DNA of 64,000 nucleotides, taken from NCBI GenBank assembly GCA_032251515.1, contig JAVVDU010000006.1:1-64000 (forward strand), in the 5' to 3' direction. The stretch is from Carthagonibacter sp032251515 (lineage in GTDB: Bacteria; Gemmatimonadota; Gemmatimonadetes; Palauibacterales; Palauibacteraceae). The notes beneath the pieces were generated by a model. The model made no database searches, was not told where the DNA came from, and was given only the letters and a program-made list of their open reading frames with translations. Shown here in pieces: positions 51,556-60,073 of this stretch. The position numbers and the translations under genes were made by a program. How positions within the stretch are numbered: the stretch's first letter is position 1; each line of letters begins with the position of its first letter.

Positions 51556-53901
51556 TCAGTCGATCCGGTACAGGGCGGCGCGGCGGCGACCCGACTCGAC
51601 CAGCCGGGCGCCGAACTGCGGCCCGGGAAGGAACGGCGCGCGGCGGAGCGCCGGGGCCAGCGGATGGAGCCCGTCCGCCGACACGCGCAGGTCGCAGTCC
51701 CGGCCGGCGAGTCCGGCCGCCGTCTCGAGCTCGTAGCGGTGCGGAACCCGGTCCGCCTCCCAGTAGACGACGGTCTCCGCCGGGTCGCGGGGCAGCGGGC
51801 CGCGGGCTCCTCCCGGCGTGCAGACCAGATCGAGGCGCAGCGACAGGTCCGCGAGCGTGAAGGCGCGAGTCCCGCTGCGGAACACGCGCACCGAGACCGA
51901 ACCCGTCCGGCCCGATCCGTCGCCCCAGGAGCCGAGCAGGATGCGTCCCGGTCCGCCGGCGGCCGCGGGCAGGGCCGGCGCGGAATCGGCGGGCACGGCC
52001 GCGAGCCACCAGCGGGCCGCGGCCCGTCGTCGGGGGGGAGCGTCGCCGAACCGCGCCGAGTCTGCGACCAGGAGCTCGAGACCCGACACGAGCCAGTCGC
52101 GAAACTCCGGGTTGGCGCGCAGCAGCGCGTCCACCGAGGGGTCGGCCCCGGCGAGATCGGCCGCACGCAGCGGCTCGAGAAACGACGGCACCTCCACCCC
52201 GTCGCCTCGCACCGGGTCGAGCAGGAACAGGAACTCGAGTCCGTCGCGCAGTCCCTGCCACCGCTCCGTGCGCACCGCGCCGCCCGGCAGCGCCGCGGTC
52301 CGGGCCGCCACGCGGTCCCGGTGCCGGCTCTCCACGCCGGCCAGCCACGCGTCGAGCGTGTCGCGGGGAAGCCACCGTCCTCCCAGCGAAACCGCGCGGA
52401 TCCCACGCGTATTGCCGATCCGCTCCAGGGGATCGGCCGCGAGCAGGACGAAGTCCGCCAGGCGGCCCGGCGCGACGACGCCCAGACTGTCGGTGGCCTC
52501 CAGGAAGCGGGCGGCCGTCCACGTGGCCGCCTGCAGGGCCGCGAGGGGGGACAGTCCCGCCTCCACGAGGTTCTCGAGCTCGTCGTGCAGGCTGAAACCC
52601 GGGAACGTGAAGGCGATCGTCGGATGGAAGTCGGTGCCGGCCAGGACGGGGACGCCCGAAGCCGCCATGACGCCGACCACCTCGCGGAGACGCCGCAGCC
52701 GGCGCGCGCGAAGCTCCCAGTCGCGGGCCGCGAAGGCGCGCGTCTCGTCGTAGTTGAACGGTCCCCAGAACGAGCGGGCCCGCGGGTCCACGTAGGCGAG
52801 GCGCGGATCCTCCGCGGCGAACGGGTCGCGCAGCCGGAACACGCCCTCGAACGCGGTGAGGGTCGGAACCAGGTGGACGCCCTCGCGCGCGAGCACCTCC
52901 GCCAGGGCCCGACAGCGGTCGGCGTCCTGTGTTTCCAGCAGCCGCCCGAACCAGGCCCGGTCGGTGCGGACGTCCGTGCGGCCCGCCGCGCGCGCGTCCA
53001 GGAAACGGACCTCGTCGGCCAGCAGCCGGTCCTCGTCGATCGAGCAGCCCTCCAGGATCCCGTACAGGTGCTCGATGGCGGCGTGCCCGGCGCGCGCCGC
53101 ATCGGCGGCGCGCACGGCGGCCGGAACGTGGCCGGCCACCCGCAGTCCGACCTCGCGCGCCCGGTCGACGACCGCCCGGTACAGGGCGGGCGGCAGGGAG
53201 GTGTAGACCTTGATGAAGTCGGCGCCGCCGGCGCGCAGGGAGTCGACGGCACGGACCGCCTCGGCCGTCGAGGTCACGGCGATGAGGTTCGGGTAGTACG
53301 GCACGGGACCGTCCACGATGCCCCCGGGCGACAGCAGGCGCGGCATCGCCGTGCCCCGGAACCGCCGCTGCCGCTCGACCCGGGCGATGCCCTCGAGGGT
53401 GCCCCACATGTCCCGGAGGCCGGTCACGCCGTTGGCGAGCAGCAGCGGAAACGCCGTCTCCGGGTCGGGCTCCCACCAGTCGGCGGCGGTCCCGCCCGCG
53501 CCGGGCAGGGCGTGTCCGTGCATGTCCCACAGCCCGGGAATCACGTACCCGCCGCCGCCGTCGATCGTGGCGAGCCCGTCCGGCTCCCGCGGGCGTCCGG
53601 CCGGACCGGGCGTGGAGTCGAGGGAGGCGATGCGGCCATCGACCACCGTGACGGCCCGGTCGCGCAGGCGCGTCCCGTCGCGGACGTCGATCACCGTCAC
53701 GTTCACCAGCCGGAAGGAGCGTGCCGGGTCGGGTGCCGCGACGGCGGTCGGCGGGTCGCGGTGCTCCTGCTGGGCGGACGCGGGCGGGGCCGCGGCGAGC
53801 GTGCCGCCGACCGCGAGGAAGCCGACGGCCGCGAGCCCGGCTGCCCCGCACCCGACCCGCGCCGGCGGAGCGGCACGACGGCTGCGGGGGCGGCTGCCCA
53901 T
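51556..53901 (-). CDS. Secreted amidohydrolase-family protein (imidazolonepropionase-like)
   Basis: The 781-residue protein has a signal peptide ending near P-A-S-A-Q-Q and an amidohydrolase TIM barrel. Metal ligands are visible: D-M-H-G-H-A (HxH), F-I-K-V-Y (the bridging Lys), A-G-H-V-P-A-A, I-E-H-L-Y-G and G-T-D-F-H-P-T (Asp). The final 250 residues form an extra beta-rich region of unknown role. These enzymes cleave amide bonds in diverse substrates, sometimes dipeptides; the substrate is unknown. ATG 53901 follows GGAAGGAG. The putative promoter TACCCT lies at 53962-53957. Confidence 0.85.
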   Translation of the reverse strand: MGSRPRSRRAAPPARVGCGAAGLAAVGFLAVGGTLAAAPPASAQQEHRDPPTAVAAPDPARSFRLVNVTVIDVRDGTRLRDRAVTVVDGRIASLDSTPGPAGRPREPDGLATIDGGGGYVIPGLWDMHGHALPGAGGTAADWWEPDPETAFPLLLANGVTGLRDMWGTLEGIARVERQRRFRGTAMPRLLSPGGIVDGPVPYYPNLIAVTSTAEAVRAVDSLRAGGADFIKVYTSLPPALYRAVVDRAREVGLRVAGHVPAAVRAADAARAGHAAIEHLYGILEGCSIDEDRLLADEVRFLDARAAGRTDVRTDRAWFGRLLETQDADRCRALAEVLAREGVHLVPTLTAFEGVFRLRDPFAAEDPRLAYVDPRARSFWGPFNYDETRAFAARDWELRARRLRRLREVVGVMAASGVPVLAGTDFHPTIAFTFPGFSLHDELENLVEAGLSPLAALQAATWTAARFLEATDSLGVVAPGRLADFVLLAADPLERIGNTRGIRAVSLGGRWLPRDTLDAWLAGVESRHRDRVAARTAALPGGAVRTERWQGLRDGLEFLFLLDPVRGDGVEVPSFLEPLRAADLAGADPSVDALLRANPEFRDWLVSGLELLVADSARFGDAPPRRRAAARWWLAAVPADSAPALPAAAGGPGRILLGSWGDGSGRTGSVSVRVFRSGTRAFTLADLSLRLDLVCTPGGARGPLPRDPAETVVYWEADRVPHRYELETAAGLAGRDCDLRVSADGLHPLAPALRRAPFLPGPQFGARLVESGRRRAALYRID

Positions 53902-54001
53902 GCCCACTCCTTCCTTCTCTCCCGGGTCCCCTCCGTCGCGGCCTGTCATCGACGACAGGGTAGGGGCCCGCAGGGATCACGGAAAGGCCCGCACGGCGCC
54001 G

Positions 54002-54032
54002 TTGCGGGAGGGTCGGGGGCGCCGTATCGTTG
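54002..54032 (+). promoter_or_regulatory. Putative promoter of the porin-nrfHA operon
   Basis: TTGCGG (54002-54007), a 17-base spacer, then TATCGT (54025-54030), 54 bases before the porin ATG. It is divergent from the amidohydrolase gene. Confidence 0.5.
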
Positions 54033-54084
54033 CCCCCGTCGTTTCCACCCCAGGCGCTGGTCGACGGCCGCGAAAGGCGTTGCG

Positions 54085-55365
54085 ATGGCGTCCCCGTACC
54101 GTACCCTGCATGGCGTTCTCCGAGGCGGCGCGGTCCTTCTCGTGGCGCTGTCGGCTCTCACCCTCCTGCGCGGCCCGACCCGGCTCCCGGCCCAGACCGC
54201 GCCCGCCGTCCCTGACGTGACGTTCGACGGCGAGATCCGGCAGCGGGGCGAGTGGGACGCCCGGACCGCCGAGGAGGGGGACGACGCCGCGGTGCTGTCG
54301 CGTGTCCGGCTGGGGGCCCTCGTGAGCTGGGAGGACTGGCTGCGGGCCTACGCCCAGGTACAGGACTCCCGGGCGTGGGGCGAGGAGACGAACACGCTGA
54401 CCGACGCGAGCGCGGACCGTCTCGACCTCCACCAGGGCTGGGTCGAGATCGGCCGGGAGGACGGTCCGCGGGTCCGGCTGGGCCGCCAGCGCGTGATCCT
54501 GGCGGACGAGCGGCTCGTGGGGGCGGTCGGCTGGACGAACACCGGCCGGGTGTTCGACGGCGTTCGCGTCCGCGGGGCGGGCGGCGGCTTCGACTGGTCG
54601 GCCTTCTGGTTCAACGTCGGGGAGCGGGACGCGCTCGTGGCGACGGGTCTCGATCCGCAGGGCAACGAGGGCGAGGACGAGGACGGGTGGCTGGCGGGCG
54701 GCTTCGCGGCCCGGACGTTCGGGCCGGTGACGGCAGAGCTCACGGCGCTGGTGGACCGGAACGCCGTGACCGACGAGTCGTGGACGGTGAACCTGCGCCT
54801 GCACGGCCGGCGTGCCCCGTTCCTGTACGAGGGGGCGGGGGCCGTACAGCTGGGTCCCGATCGCGAGGCGTGGTTCCTCAGCGGGCGGGCCGGCGTCACG
54901 GCGGGACGCGGCACGTTCTCGGCCCAGGTCGACGTGCTCTCGGGAGACGAGACGCCCGGCGCGGGAGATGACGAGGCCTTCAACACCCTGTACGCGACGA
55001 ACCACAAGTTCTACGGGTACATGGATCTCCTGCTCGACATCCCCGGTCAGCTCGACCGCGCCGGCCTCATCGACGGGATCCTGCGGGCTTCCCTCGACAC
55101 GGGCCGCGCGACGACCGTCCGCCTCGACCTGCACCGGTTCTGGACGGCGGAGGAGCGACTCGCCCGGCGCTCGCTGGGCACGGAGCTCGACGTGGTGGGC
55201 ACGTGGCGGCCCGCCGCGCCCCTGCGGCTGGAGGGCGGAATCGGGCTGTTCGCTCCCGAGGAGCTCGCTTCCGGGCTCCTTCCGGCCTTCGCCGCGGACG
55301 ACGATGTCGTCTACTGGGGGTACCTGCAGATGACCCTGGCCTGGCCCGGGGGGCGGGGATCGTGA
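54085..55365 (+). CDS. Outer-membrane beta-barrel protein, alginate-export (AlgE)-like
   Basis: The 426-residue protein has a signal peptide (ending L-P-A-Q) and an outer-membrane barrel of the alginate-export/porin type, seen as alternating strands with R-L-G-R-Q-R-V-I-L-A-D-E and N-T-G-R-V-F-D-G-V-R-V-R. It overlaps nrfH by 4 bases (GTGA), so it is probably co-translated with the nitrite reductase genes. It may import nitrite, but this is inferred only from gene order. Confidence 0.78.
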   Translation: MASPYRTLHGVLRGGAVLLVALSALTLLRGPTRLPAQTAPAVPDVTFDGEIRQRGEWDARTAEEGDDAAVLSRVRLGALVSWEDWLRAYAQVQDSRAWGEETNTLTDASADRLDLHQGWVEIGREDGPRVRLGRQRVILADERLVGAVGWTNTGRVFDGVRVRGAGGGFDWSAFWFNVGERDALVATGLDPQGNEGEDEDGWLAGGFAARTFGPVTAELTALVDRNAVTDESWTVNLRLHGRRAPFLYEGAGAVQLGPDREAWFLSGRAGVTAGRGTFSAQVDVLSGDETPGAGDDEAFNTLYATNHKFYGYMDLLLDIPGQLDRAGLIDGILRASLDTGRATTVRLDLHRFWTAEERLARRSLGTELDVVGTWRPAAPLRLEGGIGLFAPEELASGLLPAFAADDDVVYWGYLQMTLAWPGGRGS

Positions 55366-55850
55366 GCGGCGAGGGACGGCCCGGCGGTGCGGCCGACCGT
55401 CGGTCGCGCGGCGGCTCCGCGGGATTCGCGGTCCTCGCGGCGCTGATCGGGATCGCGGCGGGCACGGCCGGCTTCACCTTCGTGTACGGCCACGGTGGCT
55501 CGTACCTGCACGACGACCCGGCCGCCTGCGTGAACTGCCACATCATGGACCCGCAGTTCGACGGATGGCTGCGGGGCAGCCACCGGTCGGTCGCGACGTG
55601 CAACGACTGCCACACCCCGAAGCCGCTGGTGGCGAAGTACGTGACCAAGGCGCGGAACGGCTTCTGGCACTCGTTCCACTTCACGCGGGGCGACTTCGAG
55701 GAGCCGATCCGCATCAAGCCGTCCAACCGCGCGGTGACCCAGGCCCGCTGCCGCAGCTGCCATGGGGACGTCGTGGCGATGATGGAGCCGGCGGCGCTGG
55801 CGCCCGTCGACTGCCTGCGCTGCCACGCGACGGTCGGACACGCGGACTGA
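55362..55850 (+). CDS. nrfH: NrfH-family tetraheme cytochrome c (quinol oxidase subunit)
   Basis: The 162-residue membrane-anchored protein has one N-terminal TM helix (about residues 21-42) and four CxxCH haem sites at 56-60, 80-84, 130-134 and 151-155. The first site reads C-V-N-C-H-I-M, with Met in the NrfH-typical CxxCHxM position. NrfH passes electrons from the quinol pool to NrfA. GTG 55362 overlaps the porin stop. nrfA starts 58 bases downstream. Confidence 0.94.
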   Translation: MSGEGRPGGAADRRSRGGSAGFAVLAALIGIAAGTAGFTFVYGHGGSYLHDDPAACVNCHIMDPQFDGWLRGSHRSVATCNDCHTPKPLVAKYVTKARNGFWHSFHFTRGDFEEPIRIKPSNRAVTQARCRSCHGDVVAMMEPAALAPVDCLRCHATVGHAD

Positions 55851-55908
55851 TGCGACGGAGCGGCCCGCGCGCGGCGCGCGGGACCGGGAACCTGGAGAGG
55901 ACGACACG

Positions 55909-57345
55909 ATGAGCGACAAGCGCGCCCCATCCTTCCGGAACCTGACGCTGGTGGGCCTCGTGGCCGCCTTCGCGGCGGTCGCGGCCCTGGCCCTGCTTCT
56001 CAACATCTTCGAGCGCAAGCAGGAGGCCCGGACCCCCTTCTTCCAGGTCGCCGAGGTCACCGACACGACCGAGGACCCGGCCGTGTGGGGGCAGAACTTC
56101 CCGAAGCAGTACGAGCGCTACCTCCGCACGGCGGACCAGGTGCGGACGCGCTTCGGGGGCAGCGAGGCGGTGCCGCGAACGCCGACCGAGGCGGATCCGC
56201 GCTCGGTCGTCGCGCAGTCGAAGATCGAGGAGGACACGCGGCTGAAGACGATGTGGGCGGGCTACGCCTTCGCGCGGGACTTCCGCGAGGAGCGGGGGCA
56301 TGCCTACATGCTCGAGGACCAGACGTTCACCGAGCGCCAGGCGGTGGGACAGCCCGGCACCTGCCTGAACTGCCACGCCTCCCTGGCCGTGGTCTACCGG
56401 CAGGTGGGAGACGGCGACATGACGCTCGGCTTCGAGCGCCTGAACGCGATGCCCTACGAGGAGGCGCGAAGGCACGCGGACCGGGCCATCGCCTGCGTGG
56501 ACTGCCACGAGCCGGTGACGATGCGGCTTCGCGTCACGCGGCCGGCCTTCCTGGAGGGGATCCGGGCCTGGAAGGCGGCCGTCGAGGGGATCGAGGACTA
56601 CGATCCGAACCGGGACGCCACGCGGCAGGAGATGCGCTCCTTCGTGTGCGGGCAGTGCCACGTGGAATACTACTTCCGGGGCGAGGGGAAGCGTCTCACG
56701 TACCCGTGGACGAACGGGATGCGCGCCGACGACATCTACGAGTACTACCAGGAGATCGGGTTCAAGGACTGGACGCACGCGATCACGGGCGCCCCGGTCC
56801 TCAAGGCCCAGCACCCGGAGTTCGAGATGTGGAACCAGGGCGTCCATGCCCGCGGCGGCGTCGCATGCGCGGACTGCCACATGCCCTACCTGCGCAGCGG
56901 CGCGCAGAAGATCAGCGATCACCACGTCCGCAGCCCCCTGCTGTCGATCGACAACGCCTGCCGAACCTGCCACCCGGTGGAATCGGAGGAGCTGAAGCAG
57001 CGGGCGGAGCGGATCCAGGTGAACACGGCCCGCCTGCGGGACCAGGCGCTCGATGCCCTCGTCGACCTGATCGAGGACATCGGCGCGGAGCGGGAGAACG
57101 GCCGGTCGGACGCGGGCTTCGAAGCGGCCGTGGAGATGCAGCGCCGCGCCCAGTTCTACATCGACTTCGTGGAGGCCGAGAACAGCATGGGCTTCCACGC
57201 CCCGCAGGAGGCGGCGCGCGTCCTGGGCGAGGCGATCAACTATGCCCGGCAGGGACAGGTGGCGCTCCACGCGCCGGACTTCTCGCCCCGCATCGTGCCC
57301 CGGCCCTCCGAGGACCGGTACTCGGTCGCAGCCGCCGGCGACTGA
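55909..57345 (+). CDS. nrfA: Ammonia-forming cytochrome c nitrite reductase NrfA, CxxCH type
   Basis: The 478-residue pentaheme enzyme reduces nitrite to ammonium in the periplasm. Haem sites are CxxCH at 152-156, 196-200, 247-251, 320-324 and 351-355. The active-site haem (first) uses C-L-N-C-H where most NrfA have CxxCK. Catalytic residues appear as R143 (T-F-T-E-R-Q), Y254 (C-H-V-E-Y-Y-F) and H302 (A-Q-H-P-E-F-E), and H-H in I-S-D-H-H-V. A single N-terminal helix anchors it. It follows porin and nrfH in one operon. Confidence 0.94.
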   Translation: MSDKRAPSFRNLTLVGLVAAFAAVAALALLLNIFERKQEARTPFFQVAEVTDTTEDPAVWGQNFPKQYERYLRTADQVRTRFGGSEAVPRTPTEADPRSVVAQSKIEEDTRLKTMWAGYAFARDFREERGHAYMLEDQTFTERQAVGQPGTCLNCHASLAVVYRQVGDGDMTLGFERLNAMPYEEARRHADRAIACVDCHEPVTMRLRVTRPAFLEGIRAWKAAVEGIEDYDPNRDATRQEMRSFVCGQCHVEYYFRGEGKRLTYPWTNGMRADDIYEYYQEIGFKDWTHAITGAPVLKAQHPEFEMWNQGVHARGGVACADCHMPYLRSGAQKISDHHVRSPLLSIDNACRTCHPVESEELKQRAERIQVNTARLRDQALDALVDLIEDIGAERENGRSDAGFEAAVEMQRRAQFYIDFVEAENSMGFHAPQEAARVLGEAINYARQGQVALHAPDFSPRIVPRPSEDRYSVAAAGD

Positions 57346-57349
57346 GCGT

Positions 57350-58591
57350 TCAGCCCTCCCCGTCCGGCGGGGAGGGCTGCGAGGGCGAGCTGTCCAGGCG
57401 CGGCGGCTCGTCCACGTCGCCGCTTCCCAGCCCCAGGTCGCGGAACCGGCGGACCGCGGGCATCAGCCGCCGTTCGAGCGAGCCCGTGGCGGCGTTGTAG
57501 GCCTTCACGGAACGCTCGAGGTGTTTGCCGACATCGCCGTATAGAGATATGAACTTACCGATGCGCGAGAAGAGCTCGCTGCCCTCGGCGGCGATCTTCA
57601 TCGCGTTGTCGGTGATCTCCTGCTGCTGCCACCCGAACGCCACGGCCTTGAGCAGCGCGTACAGGTTCACGGGCGAGCACACCAGCACCTTCCGCTCGGT
57701 GGCGTACTCGAACAGGTTCGCGTCCTCCTGGAACGCCGCCCCCAGGCAGGCCTCGTTGGGAACGAACATCACCACGAACCCGGGTGTGGCCGCGAATTGC
57801 TCCCAGTAGGCCTTCTGGCTCAGCTCGCGCACGCGTGCCCGCAGAGCCTGCGCGTGCGCGGCGAGGTGGCGGCGGCGCGCATCGTCGTCTTCCGTCTCCA
57901 TCGCCGAGAGGTAGGCGTCGAGCGGCACCTTCGCGTCCACGGGGAGGATGCCGCCGCCGGGCAGCCGCACGATGAGGTCGGGCCGGCCGTCCCCGCCCTC
58001 GCCCGTCTGCTCGTCGAAGTCCACGTGGCGCTCCAGTCCCGCCATCTCCACCACGCGCCGCAGCTGGACCTCGCCCCAGCGGCCGCGGGCCGTGGGCGAC
58101 TTCAGGGCGGCGCGCAGGTTCGTTGTGCTCTCGTGGAGCTGCCGGTGCGTCTCCTTCAGGTCGCGGAGCTGGGCCTGCATGGCGGAGTAGGCGCCCTCGC
58201 GCCGCTTCTCGAGCTCGCGGACGTGCTCGTCGAGGCTCCTGAGCTTTTCCTGCAGCGGCCCGATGAGCCCCTGCATTCCTTCCTTGGCCTGCGCCGTGTA
58301 GCTCTCCGCGTTGCGGCGCAGCGTCTGGCCGGCGAGCGCCTCGAACGCCTCGCGCAGGCGCCGCTCCGCTTCCTCGCTCCACGTCAGCTTGTCCGCGTCG
58401 GCGGCCCGGGCCTGGCGGAGCGCCGCGATCTCCTCCCGCAGCCCGGAGGCCTCCCGCTCGCGGGTTTCGGCCAGCGTCCGCAGCTCCGCCGCCGCTGCCG
58501 TACGGGCCCTCTGCCACCAGACGAGCCCGAACATCAGGCCGAGGAGAAAGGCGAGGCCGGCGACGAGCGCGAGGACGACGGGATCGATCAT
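57350..58591 (-). CDS. rmuC: DNA recombination protein RmuC
   Basis: The 413-residue protein has an N-terminal TM helix (about residues 4-26), a long coiled coil (30-180: S-W... Arg/Glu/Ala heptads) and the RmuC core: T-A-R-G-R-W-G-E-V-Q-L-R-R-V-V-E-M-A-G-L, D-F-D-E-Q-T, D-L-I-V-R-L-P-G-G and P-V-D-A-K-V-P-L-D-A-Y. RmuC is a putative endonuclease-like factor limiting recombination at inverted repeats. GGAAGGCAC precedes ATG 58591. Its 3' end forms a hairpin shared with the convergent nrfA. Confidence 0.92.
   Translation of the reverse strand: MIDPVVLALVAGLAFLLGLMFGLVWWQRARTAAAAELRTLAETREREASGLREEIAALRQARAADADKLTWSEEAERRLREAFEALAGQTLRRNAESYTAQAKEGMQGLIGPLQEKLRSLDEHVRELEKRREGAYSAMQAQLRDLKETHRQLHESTTNLRAALKSPTARGRWGEVQLRRVVEMAGLERHVDFDEQTGEGGDGRPDLIVRLPGGGILPVDAKVPLDAYLSAMETEDDDARRRHLAAHAQALRARVRELSQKAYWEQFAATPGFVVMFVPNEACLGAAFQEDANLFEYATERKVLVCSPVNLYALLKAVAFGWQQQEITDNAMKIAAEGSELFSRIGKFISLYGDVGKHLERSVKAYNAATGSLERRLMPAVRRFRDLGLGSGDVDEPPRLDSSPSQPSPPDGEG
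57352..57378. terminator. Bidirectional hairpin between nrfA and rmuC
   Basis: A perfect 11-bp stem (57352-57362 with 57368-57378) closes a 5-base loop. It begins 7 bases after the nrfA stop and lies inside the rmuC 3' end, so it could terminate nrfA transcription. No strong U-tract follows. Confidence 0.55.
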
Positions 58592-58656
58592 GTGCCTTCC
58601 TTCTTCCTGTCTGACGGGTGGAGGTCCAGGGGCGGCACGGGGCACGGCCCGCCTTT

Positions 58657-58666
58657 CCGAAACCTA
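58657..58666 (-). promoter_or_regulatory. Putative rmuC -10-like element (TAGGTTTCGG)
   Basis: On the minus strand, TAGGTTTCGG reads from 58666 to 58657, 65 bases before the rmuC ATG. It is the closest match here to the Bacteroidetes TAnnTTTG box. The same bases read TACCGT on the plus strand toward rtcB. Confidence 0.4.
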
Positions 58667-58763
58667 CCGTCCCCCACCGACGGAGGACACCGACCCGCGG
58701 CCCGGCTCCGGGGTAGGGAACGGGACGCACGAGATCCGGCCCCCGTCCGCGGGAGACCGCCCG

Positions 58764-59987
58764 ATGCACATCTTCGGCACGCACGACGCGAACACGCTCG
58801 CCCAGCTCGAGGACGTCGCCCGCGGCGCGGTGCGGGTCGCCCTGATGGCCGACGGACACCTCGGCTTCGTGATGCCGATCGGCGGCGTGGCGGCGTACGA
58901 CGACCGGGTGTCGGTCGTCGGCGTGGGATTCGACATCGCGTGCGGGAACGCCGCGATCCGTACCGACCTGGCCCTCGCCGACCTCGGGCCGCAGGGTGCG
59001 GAGCGAGAGCGCACCCTGCAGGGCCTCGCGGACGAGATCGCCGCCACGATCAGCTTCGGGCTCGGGCGCACGAACCGATCCGACGATGCCCCCGTCGATC
59101 ACCCGCTGTTCGACGACCCGGCCTGGGAGGCCGTGCCCGCGCCCTTCCGGGAGAAACTGCGCGACCGGGCCCGGGCCCAGCTGGGGACCGTCGGGAGCGG
59201 CAACCACTACGTCGACGTGTTCGCGGACGAACGAGACGCGGTCTGGGTCGGGGTCCACTTCGGCAGCCGCGGCTTCGGGCACGCCGTGGCATCCGGCTTC
59301 CTGGCCCTCGGGCAGGACCGGCCCTGGGGAACGCGGGTCCCGGAGGCCGAGGTGGTGCTGCCGCTCGATGCGCCGCTCGGGCAGGACTACTGGGCCCTGA
59401 TGACGCTCGCCGGGCGATACGCGTACGCGGGGCGGGAGTGGGTCGCCCGGAAGGTGGTCGGGCTGCTGGGCGCGCGCGAGCGGGAGCTCGTGCACAACCA
59501 CCACAACTTCGCGTGGCGTGAGACGCACGACGGCCGCGAGTGGATCGTGGTGCGCAAGGGCGCCACGCCGGCGTTTCCCGGGCAGGAGGGCTTCGTGGGC
59601 GGCTCGATGGGCGACGACGCGGTGATCCTCCGCGGCGCCGCGCCGGACGAAGGCAGCGAGGCGGCCGGGCTGCAGCGGCGGTCCCTGTTCTCCACGGTGC
59701 ACGGGGCGGGCCGCGTGATGAGCCGCACGGCGGCGCGCGGCAAGGTGCGCCGCCGCACCGGCGAGGTGGTCCGCCCGGGCCGGGTCACGCCGGAGATGAT
59801 GCAGGACTGGGTGCGCCGGAAGGGGGTCGTGCTGCGGGGCGGCGGACTGGACGAGAGCCCGCACGTGTATCGCCGCCTGCCGGACGTGCTCGCCGCGCAG
59901 GGACCGACCATCGAGGTCCTGCACGTCCTGCGGCCGCTCGTCGTGGTCATGGCGGGGCCCGACGTCTGGGACCCCTACCGCGACTGA
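58764..59987 (+). CDS. rtcB: RNA ligase RtcB
   Basis: The 407-residue protein is an RtcB-type GTP-dependent RNA ligase joining 2',3'-cyclic phosphate or 3'-phosphate ends to 5'-OH ends. Metal-binding motifs are visible: M-A-D-G-H-L-G-F near residue 29, G-F-D-I-A-C-G, T-V-G-S-G-N-H-Y, V-H-F-G-S-R-G-F-G-H and H-N-H-H-N-F. The guanylylated His lies in T-V-H-G-A-G-R-V-M-S-R. ATG 58764 has GGGAG 8 bases upstream. Length is typical for the shorter bacterial forms. No archease gene is nearby. Confidence 0.92.
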   Translation: MHIFGTHDANTLAQLEDVARGAVRVALMADGHLGFVMPIGGVAAYDDRVSVVGVGFDIACGNAAIRTDLALADLGPQGAERERTLQGLADEIAATISFGLGRTNRSDDAPVDHPLFDDPAWEAVPAPFREKLRDRARAQLGTVGSGNHYVDVFADERDAVWVGVHFGSRGFGHAVASGFLALGQDRPWGTRVPEAEVVLPLDAPLGQDYWALMTLAGRYAYAGREWVARKVVGLLGARERELVHNHHNFAWRETHDGREWIVVRKGATPAFPGQEGFVGGSMGDDAVILRGAAPDEGSEAAGLQRRSLFSTVHGAGRVMSRTAARGKVRRRTGEVVRPGRVTPEMMQDWVRRKGVVLRGGGLDESPHVYRRLPDVLAAQGPTIEVLHVLRPLVVVMAGPDVWDPYRD

Positions 59988-60005
59988 GCCGGCCGCGGGG
60001 CCGGC
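59988..60005. terminator. Small hairpin after rtcB
   Basis: GCCGGCC (59988-59994) and GGCCGGC (59999-60005) form a 7-bp stem with a 4-base loop directly after the rtcB stop. No U-tract follows. Confidence 0.4.
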
Positions 60006-60015
60006 GTCCCCTCCC

Positions 60016-60073
60016 CCCGGGCCGCGCGCCCCGTCACGCCTCCGCCCGGGCCGCGCGCCCCGTCACGCCTCCG
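60016..60073. repeat. Perfect 29-bp tandem duplication
   Basis: Bases 60016-60044 and 60045-60073 are identical, one directly after the other. The second copy includes the MFS stop codon region and its last three codons (60063-60073). The 29-bp unit is not a multiple of 3, so the copies are out of phase. Confidence 0.9.
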
